From the NCBI GenBank assembly GCA_946410505.1, contig CAMKAP010000134.1:1-5842 (forward strand): a stretch of DNA of 5,842 nt. Reading direction: 5' to 3'. This document shows, one piece after another, positions 1 to 5,763 of this stretch. Positions within the stretch are counted from its first letter, which is position 1. Every line of letters starts with the position of its first letter. The position numbers and the translations under genes were made by a program. The notes beneath the pieces are model-generated. The model was not told the origin of the DNA. It made no database searches and saw only the letters and a list, made by a program, of their open reading frames with translations. This DNA is from an uncultured Clostridia bacterium. GTDB taxonomy: Bacteria; Bacillota_A; Clostridia; Oscillospirales; Oscillospiraceae.

Positions 1-10
1 TTTTCGCTTG

Positions 11-2104
11 TCAGAACTTTTTGATCAGAGTCAGAAGGTTCTGGCCGTGGCGGTATTCGTAGTCCATGGCGTCCATGGTCTTCTTCACCATGAAGATGCC
101 GAGGCCGCCGATGGCGCGCTGCTCGGCTGTGAGCGTCACGTCCGGGTCCTCTTTCTCCAGCGGGTTATAGGGCATGCCGCTGTCGGAGAAGCTGATATGG
201 GCGCAGGGCGGCTCGCCGATCACGTCCACACCGATGACGGCGTTGCCCACATCAGGCGTATAGGCGTAATTTGCGATGTTGACGAAGATCTCCTCCACCG
301 CCACGTCGATCTGCATCTGCGTCTTCATTGGGCAGTCGGCAGCCTCCAGGATCCCATCCACAAAGGCCAGAACCTCGTCCAGATTGTCAACAGTCGCTTG
401 AATTGTAAGCTTTTTCATAGACTCACCCCGATAACGCAGGCAGAGCATGGTAATGTCGTCAAACTGCGGCGCATCTCCTGCGAAAAGATCGATCTCCTTC
501 TTGAGGTTTTCAAGAATCTCTTTCGGGTTCCCCTGCGGATACTTGTTGAGCGCGTCCAGCAGACGCTGATCGCCGAAGAGCACGTTTCTGCTGTCCGTGG
601 CCTCGGTCACGCCGTCGGTATACAGCAGCAGCACGTCGCCCTCGCCCAGCGTAAACTCGTAGTCATGATAGCGCATGCCGTCCATTCCGCCGAGGACGAA
701 ACCGTGCCTGTCCTTGAAGAGCTCGTACTGCCCCCCGCTTCGGCAGATCACGGGATACTCGTGCCCGGCGTTGGCCGCGCGCATTTTGCCGGTGGAGATC
801 TCCAGAATGCCCAGCCAGGTGGTCACGAACATCTCCGCCTTGTTGCTCAGGCAGATCTGATGGTTCACCCGCTCCAGGATCTTCGCGGGCGAATCCGGGT
901 TCATCAGCGCGTAGTTGTTGATGAGGATCTTCGAGGCCATCATGAAGAGCGCAGCAGGCACGCCTTTGCCGGAGACATCCGCCATCACGAGTGCCAGATG
1001 ATCGTCGTCGATGAGGAAAAAATCGTAGAAGTCGCCGCCGACCTCCTTCGCCGTGTGCATGGTGGCGTAGATATCGAACTCCGAGCGGCCCGGGAAGGGC
1101 GGGAAGATTGAGGGGAGCATACCCTCCTGGATCTGGCTGGCGATGCCGAGCTCGGCGCCGATGCGCTCCTTCTCGGCGGTGATGCGCGTGAGGTTTTCTT
1201 CATAGCTGTTGAGCTCCTGCTCCATGTCCGCCATCACGAGACTCAGGTTCTCCACCTCGTCGCCCGTGGTGATATGCAGCTGATCGAAATGGGTCTCCCG
1301 TCGGTCGCCGCTGCGGCGGCTGCGGATGTAGGCCTCCGCGGCTGCGGAGATCTGGTTGATGGGCAGGACAAGGGTCTTTTTCAAGTGCTGGACCGACACA
1401 TAGCCCAGGATCAGCGCCACCAGGGCCAGCAGCAGCACATACTGCCACAGAAAGCCCACGGCGCTTTTGATCTCATCCGTCACCAGCAGGTTGCAGATCA
1501 TGTAGCCCAGCAGTTCTCCCGACTCGGAGAGGATGGGGGCCGCGGCGGAGCAGGCGTACTCTCCGTCGGTCTGCTTGAGAATCACGGCATTGGGCCGGCC
1601 GTCCTTCATGGCATAGGAATCCGAATGCGCCTTATCCAGCAGGATGGACCTGCCCGGGGCATAGGCCGTCATACGCGCGTCGGAATTGGCGAGGAAGATG
1701 AGATAGTCCTCACTGGGATCGGTCACGCCGATCAGCACCGCCGTGAGCCGGTTTGCCGAGCACACGGTATTCAGGTTTCCGTACAGGGTCTGATAGCGCT
1801 CATCCAGCAGCGCCTCGCTCTTCTCGGGGGCCGAAGCCGAGTCCGCAAGCCACAGGGCCGAGATCTCCTTCGAGAGGAAGGCAACCTCCTCCCGGTCCAC
1901 CAGGGCCGCGGCGGAGAGGGCCACGTCGCTGAGCTTGTCCTTATAGTGCTTGTTGATCTCCTTGGCATAGAGCGTGGAGCCGAAAGTGATGGCCGCTATG
2001 CTCAGGATCAGCGAGAGAATCAGGATCGCGTGAAAGGACCTGGCGGCGAGGGAATAGTGCCGCCGCTCCAGATCCGACATTTCGCGTACACTTTTAGAAG
2101 GCAT
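11..2104 (-). CDS. Membrane-bound SpoIIE-family phosphatase fused to an RsbW/SpoIIAB-like anti-sigma kinase domain
   Basis: The 697-residue protein starts at an ATG preceded by GGAGGA (2111-2116). Residues 24-46 form a membrane segment; about 47-217 are extracytoplasmic and loosely Cache-like. A second membrane segment lies at about 218-237, followed by a HAMP-like linker and a helical, coiled-coil-prone stretch to about 325. Residues 345-558 are a PP2C/SpoIIE phosphatase with metal-binding motifs GGDFYD (D358, D361), DVSGKG (D376), YTDG (D497) and DD (549-550). Residues 563-697 are a GHKL ATPase: N-box E605/N609, G1 box DSG at 641-643, G2 box GGLG at 666-669. In the RsbU/RsbW paradigm the phosphatase reactivates a phosphorylated STAS antagonist and the kinase phosphorylates it. 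The STAS gene sits 45 nt upstream, so it is the likely substrate. The input signal and controlled sigma factor or other target are unknown. The domain calls are firm; kinase activity is inferred. Confidence 0.93.
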   Translation of the reverse strand: MPSKSVREMSDLERRHYSLAARSFHAILILSLILSIAAITFGSTLYAKEINKHYKDKLSDVALSAAALVDREEVAFLSKEISALWLADSASAPEKSEALLDERYQTLYGNLNTVCSANRLTAVLIGVTDPSEDYLIFLANSDARMTAYAPGRSILLDKAHSDSYAMKDGRPNAVILKQTDGEYACSAAAPILSESGELLGYMICNLLVTDEIKSAVGFLWQYVLLLALVALILGYVSVQHLKKTLVLPINQISAAAEAYIRSRRSGDRRETHFDQLHITTGDEVENLSLVMADMEQELNSYEENLTRITAEKERIGAELGIASQIQEGMLPSIFPPFPGRSEFDIYATMHTAKEVGGDFYDFFLIDDDHLALVMADVSGKGVPAALFMMASKILINNYALMNPDSPAKILERVNHQICLSNKAEMFVTTWLGILEISTGKMRAANAGHEYPVICRSGGQYELFKDRHGFVLGGMDGMRYHDYEFTLGEGDVLLLYTDGVTEATDSRNVLFGDQRLLDALNKYPQGNPKEILENLKKEIDLFAGDAPQFDDITMLCLRYRGESMKKLTIQATVDNLDEVLAFVDGILEAADCPMKTQMQIDVAVEEIFVNIANYAYTPDVGNAVIGVDVIGEPPCAHISFSDSGMPYNPLEKEDPDVTLTAEQRAIGGLGIFMVKKTMDAMDYEYRHGQNLLTLIKKF
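416..429 (-). promoter_or_regulatory. Possible internal ribosome binding site and start for the kinase domain
   Basis: Inside the fusion gene, Met563 (ATG at 418-416) marks the exact start of the GHKL kinase domain. It is preceded by GGGGTGAG (429-422). If its GG(TGA) is aligned with the 3' part of the consensus AGGAGGTGA, the spacing to ATG is 7 nt, the same as for the other genes here. An internal product would have 135 residues, close to free-standing RsbW/SpoIIAB proteins. The match is partial, so this may be only a relic of an ancestral two-gene arrangement. Confidence 0.3.
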
Positions 2105-2110
2105 AAGTTA

Positions 2111-2116
2111 TCCTCC
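2111..2116 (-). promoter_or_regulatory. Ribosome binding site of the phosphatase-kinase gene
   Basis: GGAGGA on the minus strand lies 6 nt before the ATG at 2104. It supports that start and independent translation of the second gene. The 45-nt gap after the STAS stop codon shows no terminator hairpin, so the two genes probably share a transcript. Confidence 0.75.
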
Positions 2117-2149
2117 GCTCGGTTCTGGCGTAGGGAAACGGCCGGATCG

Positions 2150-2449
2150 TCACTCGATGGTCAGAATATCGCTGAAACCTGTGACGTCGAAGATCTCGCG
2201 GATCACGTCGTTGACGCCGGTGAGCTTCATGCTGCCCTGCTTGTTCATGATCTTCTGGGCGCTGAGAAGCACACGCAGGCCGGCGGAGGAGATGTATTCC
2301 AGGGCATTAAAGTCCATCAGCAGCTCCGTGACGCCGCCGATGGCGCCTTTGAGCTCTTCCTCCAGCTGCGGAGCGGTAGAGGTATCGAGTCTGCCCTCCA
2401 GCGCGACCGTGAGCTTGCTGCCGTCAAGCGTTTTGTGAATGTTCAGCAT
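2150..2449 (-). CDS. STAS-domain anti-sigma factor antagonist (RsbV/SpoIIAA-like)
   Basis: The 99-residue protein is a single STAS domain, the usual size of RsbV and SpoIIAA. The N-terminal beta strands with the LEGRLDTSTAPQLEEEL stretch (residues 18-34) and the core YISSAGLRVL (52-61) are typical. By alignment with the DSSG/DSTG phosphorylation site of SpoIIAA and RsbV, Ser55 is the likely phospho-acceptor. In the known circuits the unphosphorylated form binds the anti-sigma kinase and frees its target; phosphorylation inactivates it. The kinase and phosphatase domains are both encoded by the next gene, so this is probably their dedicated partner. The start at 2449 is preferred over an in-frame ATG at 2482 because GGGAGG sits 7 nt before it and the domain begins there. 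It is cytosolic, with no membrane segment. Confidence 0.92.
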   Translation of the reverse strand: MLNIHKTLDGSKLTVALEGRLDTSTAPQLEEELKGAIGGVTELLMDFNALEYISSAGLRVLLSAQKIMNKQGSMKLTGVNDVIREIFDVTGFSDILTIE

Positions 2450-2456
2450 AAGTATT

Positions 2457-2462
2457 CCTCCC
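2457..2462 (-). promoter_or_regulatory. Ribosome binding site that fixes the STAS gene start
   Basis: GGGAGG on the minus strand is followed by 7 nt and ATG at 2449-2447. This selects the 99-residue form over the longer reading from 2482, whose extra 11 residues are translated leader and do not belong to the STAS fold. Confidence 0.8.
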
Positions 2463-2497
2463 TGTATGAAATTCATTCTCAATCCATTGTCAGCGGG

Positions 2498-2553
2498 GCA
2501 AAGAAACAGAGGGCGTTACCGCCTCTGCGGGCGGTCCCCTGGTCTCTCTTTGC
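2498..2553 (-). promoter_or_regulatory. Structured 5' leader of the STAS operon, attenuator-like
   Basis: Three pairings are visible. GCAAAGA (2498-2504) and TCTTTGC (2547-2553) could close the whole element. Hairpin A (2507-2527) has arms CAGAGGCG and CGCCCTCTG with one bulged base; on the minus strand it is followed by TTTCTTTG, so it resembles an intrinsic terminator. Hairpin B (2519-2523 with 2530-2534, CCGCC/GGCGG) uses part of the 5' arm of A, so A and B exclude each other. This is the geometry of a transcription attenuator. No ligand or protein can be named. Confidence 0.4.
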
Positions 2554-2564
2554 TCTGTTTTATG

Positions 2565-2593
2565 ATTTTATCACAAAAAAACATGTTTGCATA
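2565..2593 (-). promoter_or_regulatory. Candidate promoter of the STAS-phosphatase operon
   Basis: On the minus strand an extended -10 element, TGA followed by TAAAAT, occupies 2573-2565. At 17 bp spacing the -35 position reads TATGCA (2593-2588), a poor match that the extended -10 could offset. Transcription would begin near 2558 and give a leader of about 110 nt that contains the hairpins at 2498-2553. Confidence 0.4.
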
Positions 2594-2606
2594 GCCCAAG
2601 TTTCTC

Positions 2607-2616
2607 TTTCGCGAAA
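2607..2616. repeat. TTTCGCGAAA palindrome in the divergent promoter region
   Basis: A perfect 10-bp palindrome lies about 14 bp upstream of the -35 position of the minus-strand promoter, between the two divergent genes. It could be a regulator site, but no known operator consensus was recognised. Confidence 0.25.
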
Positions 2617-2671
2617 AAGGGCGCCGATGCAGCGCCAGGGTGTGGAAAAAGCGGTTTCGGCAGCCTTATTG

Positions 2672-2684
2672 TGGAATAGTTCCA
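2672..2684. repeat. Inverted repeat TGGAA-TAG-TTCCA
   Basis: Perfect 5-bp arms around a 3-base centre lie 54 bp upstream of the -35 box of the CofE-like gene. The size fits a small dimeric regulator site, but short repeats of this kind also occur by chance. Confidence 0.25.
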
Positions 2685-2738
2685 AAGCATTCGGCTCTTC
2701 CTCCCATTCATTTTTTATATGTTTGAGTGATTTAATGT

Positions 2739-2767
2739 TTTACAAACAGACGAAGATGTAGTATAGT
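2739..2767 (+). promoter_or_regulatory. Sigma-A type promoter of the CofE-like gene
   Basis: TTTACA (2739-2744), a 17-bp spacer and TATAGT (2762-2767) are each one mismatch from TTGACA or TATAAT. Transcription would start near 2774, giving a leader of about 30 nt that includes the ribosome binding site AGAGGTG at 2791-2797. This is the best promoter match in the window. Confidence 0.75.
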
Positions 2768-2804
2768 ACTTGCGTAAAAAATCTATACATAGAGGTGTTT
2801 CGAC

Positions 2805-3995
2805 ATGAGCCGTATGGTAGGTACTGTTTCCCGCGGTGTCCGCGCGCCCATCATCCGCGAAGGTGACGATCTGAAGGCCATCGTGACCGAATGCGTTCTG
2901 GAGGCCTCCCGGCAGGAGGGCTTCGAGATCCGCGACAGGGACGTGGTCGCCATGACCGAGGCCATCGTGGCCCGCGCCCAGGGCAACTACGCCACGGTGG
3001 ACGATATTGCCGCCGATGTGAATGCGAAGCTGGGGGACACGGTGGGCGTCATCTTCCCCATCCTCAGCCGCAACCGTTTTGCCATCTGCCTGCGCGGCAT
3101 TGCCAAGGGCTGCAAAAAGGTCGTGCTTATGCTCTCCTACCCCTCCGACGAGGTGGGCAATCACCTGATCGACTGGGAAAGCATGGACGAAAAAGGCGTT
3201 GACCCTTACCGCGACGTGCTGAGCCTTGAAAAATACCGGGAGCTCTTCGGCTACCGGAAACACCGCTTCACCGGCGTGGACTACGTGGAGTACTACTCCG
3301 ATCTGATCCGCGAGAGCGGCGCCGAGGTGGAGGTCGTGTTCGCAAATGATCCCCGTGAGATCCTCAAGTACACGAGGGACGTTATACACTGCGACATCCA
3401 CACCCGCAAGCGCACCGGCAGAATGCTGAAGGCTGCCGGCGGCGAGAGGGTCTTCGGGCTGGACGAGATCATGACTGCGCCTGTAAACGGCAGCGGCTAC
3501 AACGAAAAGTACGGTCTGCTGGGCTCCAACAAGGCAACTGAGGACAAGGTCAAGCTCTTCCCGCGGGACTGCCAGGATCTGGTCGTGGATATCCAGAAGG
3601 AGCTGCTGGAGAAAACCGGCAAGCGCGTGGAGGTCATGGTCTACGGCGACGGTGCCTTCAAGGACCCCATCGGCAAGATCTGGGAGCTGGCGGACCCCGT
3701 GGTCTCCCCCGCCTACACCGCGGGTCTGGAGGGCACGCCCAATGAGCTCAAGCTCAAGTATCTGGCCGACAACGATTTTGCCGAGCTCTCGGGCGAGGCG
3801 CTGCGCGAGGCGATCAAGGGCGAGATCCAGAAGAAGGACAGCGACCTGGTGGGTCAGATGGTCTCCGAGGGTACCACGCCCCGCAGACTCACCGACCTGA
3901 TCGGCTCCCTGTGCGACCTGACCTCCGGCTCCGGCGACAAGGGCACGCCCATCGTCTACATCCAGGGTTATTTCGACAACTACACCGCCGAATAA
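2805..3995 (+). CDS. Coenzyme F420-0:L-glutamate ligase (CofE)-like protein, role unknown
   Basis: The 396-residue soluble protein starts at an ATG with AGAGGTG 7 nt upstream. The N-terminus resembles CofE: PIIREGDDLKAIV (15-27), then IRDRDVVAMTEAIVARAQGN (42-61), matching the family pattern of gDD at the start and DgDvlvv...iSkAeG. The later part has TGKRVEVMVYGDG (271-283), in the place of the family TGKRV-x-VIITDT segment, and ends with a GDKGTPIVYIQGY strand (377-389), like the GdGiPavvvrG of CofE. CofE adds glutamates to F420-0 using GTP. This protein is about 150 residues longer than archaeal CofE, and the ITDT metal motif is replaced by VYGDG (D282), so substrate and reaction may differ. 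It has its own promoter and terminator, so it appears monocistronic. No other F420 gene is in the window. The fold assignment is fairly sure; the F420 function is doubtful. Confidence 0.85.
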   Translation: MSRMVGTVSRGVRAPIIREGDDLKAIVTECVLEASRQEGFEIRDRDVVAMTEAIVARAQGNYATVDDIAADVNAKLGDTVGVIFPILSRNRFAICLRGIAKGCKKVVLMLSYPSDEVGNHLIDWESMDEKGVDPYRDVLSLEKYRELFGYRKHRFTGVDYVEYYSDLIRESGAEVEVVFANDPREILKYTRDVIHCDIHTRKRTGRMLKAAGGERVFGLDEIMTAPVNGSGYNEKYGLLGSNKATEDKVKLFPRDCQDLVVDIQKELLEKTGKRVEVMVYGDGAFKDPIGKIWELADPVVSPAYTAGLEGTPNELKLKYLADNDFAELSGEALREAIKGEIQKKDSDLVGQMVSEGTTPRRLTDLIGSLCDLTSGSGDKGTPIVYIQGYFDNYTAE

Positions 3996-4011
3996 TCCCC
4001 TCTCTGCCAGG

Positions 4012-4041
4012 AAAGCGGCATCTTCGGATGCCGCTTTTTTT
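4012..4041 (+). terminator. Rho-independent terminator of the CofE-like gene
   Basis: A perfect 11-bp stem (4012-4022 with 4027-4037) is capped by a C(UUCG)G tetraloop and runs into a T tract ending at 4041. It begins 16 nt after the stop codon. It separates the CofE-like transcript from the RNA candidate that follows. Confidence 0.95.
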
Positions 4042-4092
4042 ACAAAGATTTAACAAGTCGTTCACCGTTTCTTCAGCAATCTTCGCCCGGTC

Positions 4093-4103
4093 TGTGGTAA
4101 TAT
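4093..4103 (+). promoter_or_regulatory. Extended -10 promoter in the non-coding gap
   Basis: TGTGG followed by TAATAT fits the Gram-positive TRTGn extended -10 pattern. At 17 bp spacing the -35 position reads AGCAAT, which is weak. Transcription would start near 4110, after the CofE terminator and just before the folded region, so it would drive an independent transcript. Confidence 0.4.
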
Positions 4104-4109
4104 TATGTT

Positions 4110-4335
4110 AACAGAAAGAGACAGGTGAACTCCGACGGTGACACTTTCCGATGCCGCGGCATGGCTGCGGATAGGCCTACGGACTGCGTCGGGGGGATTC
4201 GAATACTTACTTGAGCGTGGCCCAAACGGCGGGCCGCGCTCAAGACCATTTTGGGGGATTTGCCGTTCTTTGACACATGTCCTGACTCGAAAAGACCAAA
4301 GATTCATCTCCGAGAGGGAACAGCTAATGTAAAAA
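4110..4335 (+). ncRNA. Candidate structured non-coding RNA, family not recognised
   Basis: This stretch of the 364-base gap between the CofE-like gene and obgE has no credible open reading frame but a clear fold. P1: GAGACAGG (4118-4125) pairs with CCTGACTC (4281-4288), with one A-A mismatch. P2: CTCCGACG (4130-4137) pairs with CGTCGGGG (4187-4194). P2 encloses short GC palindromes at 4151-4162 and 4172-4179. P3: a 14-bp stem (4210-4223 with 4231-4244), with one T-G pair, has the loop AAACGGC. Its AACGGC (4225-4230) is the exact complement of GCCGTT at 4262-4267, giving an H-type pseudoknot. GGGGGATT occurs twice (at 4192-4199 and 4253-4260). Both flanking genes point inward, so it is not the leader of either. 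The 3' end is unclear; no plus-strand U-tract terminator follows. It does not resemble SRP RNA, tmRNA, RNase P RNA or the common riboswitches; 6S and raiA RNAs were not excluded. Confidence 0.45.
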
Positions 4336-4369
4336 ACATAATACTGGGAGGAGCATGCTCCTCCCAGTA
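4331..4369 (-). terminator. Terminator of obgE: perfect 28-bp palindrome plus T-rich tail
   Basis: Positions 4342-4369 form an uninterrupted palindrome (TACTGGGAGGAGCA and its complement), folding as a 12-bp stem with a CATG loop. On the minus strand it is followed by TTATGTTTTTT (4341-4331). It lies 37 nt past the obgE stop codon. On the plus strand no T tract follows, so it is a weaker candidate for ending the upstream RNA. Confidence 0.75.
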
Positions 4370-4405
4370 ACATCCAGAAAATGATTTTGTCTGTTCTTCA
4401 AACTC

Positions 4406-5689
4406 TCAGGACTGATATTCGAACATCAGATCGTACATGCTGACGGTGTCGCCGTCCCGGACGCCCATCTGCTCCATGCGTTCAAACACGCCCGCCTCCC
4501 GCAGGATGCGGTCGAAGTACATGCGGCTCTCATAGTCGGAGAAGTTCACGGTGGCCACCAGTCGCTGCAGCCAGGGGCCTTCCACGATCCACATGTCGTC
4601 GTCGTGAAGGATGCTCAGCTCCTCGGAGGTGTCCACCACCGGCTCTGGCGGCACATAGTCCGCCTCGAAGTAGCGCACCGGCGGCAGCTCCTGAAGCTCC
4701 CGGGCGCACTCCTGCACCAGCGCGCGCGTCCCCTCGTGGGTCACGGCGCTCATGGCGAAGAAGGGGTAGCCCTGGGCCTGCACATGGGCGCGGAGCTTGT
4801 CGATGTTCTCTGTGTCCTCTCCCAGCAGGTCGCACTTGTTGGCGACCACAAGCTGCCTGCGCTCGGCAAGCTCCGGGCTATACTCCCGCAGCTCCGCATT
4901 GATGGCCTCAAAGTCCTCGATGGGGTCCCGGCCCTCGCTGCCGGACACATCCACCAGATGCAGCAGCAGGCGGCAGCGGTCGATGTGCCGCAGAAAATCG
5001 TGCCCCAGGCCCGCACCCTCGGACGCACCCTCGATGATGCCGGGGATGTCCGCCATCACGAAGGACCTGCCCTCGTCCACGTACACCACGCCCAAGTTGG
5101 GGAAAAGGGTGGTGAAGTGATAGTTTGCGATCTTGGGGTGGGCCTTGCTCACCACGGACAGGAGCGTGGACTTGCCCACGTTGGGAAAGCCCACCAGGCC
5201 CACGTCGGCCAGCAGCTTCAACTCCAGCGTGATATCGTGACTCTCGCCGGGCAGGCCGGGCTTGGCGAAGCGCGGCACCTGGCGCGTGGGCGTGGCAAAG
5301 TGCATGTTGCCCCAGCCGCCCCGGCCGCCCCGGGCCGCGACCCAGTTTTCCCCGTCGGACATGTCGTGCATGATGCCGCCGGTTTCGGTGTCCCGCACCA
5401 GGGTGCCCCGGGGGACCTTGACGTAGAGGGTCTCCCCGTCCTTGCCGTAGCAGCGCTTGCCCATGCCGTTCTGGCCGTTGCCGGCCACATACTTGCGCTT
5501 ATAGCGAAAGTCCATCAGGGTGGACATGTTGTCGTCCACCACAAAGACCACGTCGCCGCCCCGGCCGCCGTCTCCCCCGTCGGGGCCGCCGGCCGCGATA
5601 TACTTTTCTCTGTGAAAGGCCACCGCGCCGTCCCCGCCCTTGCCGGCGTGGATGCTGATGCGCGCTTTGTCAACAAATGCGGATGCCAT
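4406..5689 (-). CDS. obgE: GTPase Obg (ObgE/CgtA), ribosome assembly factor
   Basis: The 427-residue protein has the normal Obg length for Firmicutes. Residues 1-158 are the glycine-rich Obg fold (GGDGGRGGDVVFVVD at 38-52, GGRGGWGN at 121-128). The G domain follows: P loop GFPNVGKST (167-175), switch I with HFTTLFPNLG (191-200), DIPG (214-217) leading to the Obg signature IIEGASEGAGLGHDFL, NKCD (284-287) and MSA (313-315). Residues about 350-427 form the OCT domain, ending in the usual MYDLMFEY-like strand. The ATG at 5689 has AGGAGG 7 nt upstream (5697-5702). Obg binds the 50S subunit and couples GTP and ppGpp levels to ribosome maturation and growth. It commonly follows rplU-rpmA; those genes are not in the window but could lie just beyond the right end. 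All catalytic motifs are intact. Confidence 0.98.
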   Translation of the reverse strand: MASAFVDKARISIHAGKGGDGAVAFHREKYIAAGGPDGGDGGRGGDVVFVVDDNMSTLMDFRYKRKYVAGNGQNGMGKRCYGKDGETLYVKVPRGTLVRDTETGGIMHDMSDGENWVAARGGRGGWGNMHFATPTRQVPRFAKPGLPGESHDITLELKLLADVGLVGFPNVGKSTLLSVVSKAHPKIANYHFTTLFPNLGVVYVDEGRSFVMADIPGIIEGASEGAGLGHDFLRHIDRCRLLLHLVDVSGSEGRDPIEDFEAINAELREYSPELAERRQLVVANKCDLLGEDTENIDKLRAHVQAQGYPFFAMSAVTHEGTRALVQECARELQELPPVRYFEADYVPPEPVVDTSEELSILHDDDMWIVEGPWLQRLVATVNFSDYESRMYFDRILREAGVFERMEQMGVRDGDTVSMYDLMFEYQS

Positions 5690-5710
5690 GCGAGTACCTC
5701 CTGCGAATAG

Positions 5711-5738
5711 ACAAAAGGCCGGACGCTTGTCCGGCCTT
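5711..5738 (-). terminator. Hairpin 1 before obgE, terminator-like
   Basis: AAGGCCGGAC (5715-5724) and GTCCGGCCTT (5729-5738) form a perfect 10-bp stem with a 4-base loop. On the minus strand it continues into TTGTC, giving a short U-rich tail, and ends just 8 nt before the obgE ribosome binding site. It may end an upstream transcript or act as an attenuator. The short gap leaves no room for a full promoter between it and obgE. Confidence 0.5.
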
Positions 5739-5763
5739 CAGCGTGTAATCACGCTGAAGGCCG
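5732..5763 (-). promoter_or_regulatory. Hairpin 2 before obgE, antiterminator-like
   Basis: A perfect 14-bp stem, CGGCCTTCAGCGTG (5732-5745) with CACGCTGAAGGCCG (5750-5763), has a TAAT loop. It shares 5732-5738 with hairpin 1, so the two cannot form together. On the minus strand it is transcribed first and would block the terminator-like hairpin. Confidence 0.45.

Noticed and set aside
8..1111. Long plus-strand open frame antisense to the phosphatase-kinase gene
   Set aside because: It is a shadow of GC-rich coding sequence on the other strand: His/Val/Arg-rich with no recognisable domain and no good ribosome binding site. The minus-strand protein has intact motifs throughout.
2618..2637. 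GGCGC/GCGCC hairpin followed on the minus strand by CTTTTTC
   Set aside because: It could be a weak minus-strand terminator, but it lies upstream of the minus-strand promoter with nothing to terminate except antisense transcripts; the stem is only 5 bp.
1274..2761. 495-codon plus-strand open frame across the STAS gene and intergenic region
   Set aside because: It runs antisense through two clear genes and then through promoter sequence. The composition is low in hydrophobic-core pattern and no family signature is seen.
2715..3401. Minus-strand open frame over the start of the CofE-like gene
   Set aside because: It is antisense to a well-supported gene and its end overlaps that gene's promoter; no domain is recognisable.
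4191..4206. TTCGAAT resembling a tRNA T loop
   Set aside because: The flanking bases cannot form a 5-bp T stem on either strand and no acceptor or anticodon arm is present.
4130..4330. Known riboswitch or T-box
   Set aside because: No T-box TGGNACCGCG motif or conserved core of the cobalamin, c-di-AMP, TPP, M-box or lysine classes was found, and no gene lies downstream in the right orientation.
4138..4332. 64-codon GTG-start open frame inside the RNA candidate
   Set aside because: There is no ribosome binding site, the composition is not protein-like, and it crosses the strong 14-bp stem and pseudoknot.
4604..5710. 368-codon plus-strand open frame antisense to obgE
   Set aside because: obgE is unmistakable on the minus strand; the antisense frame is an effect of its codon usage.
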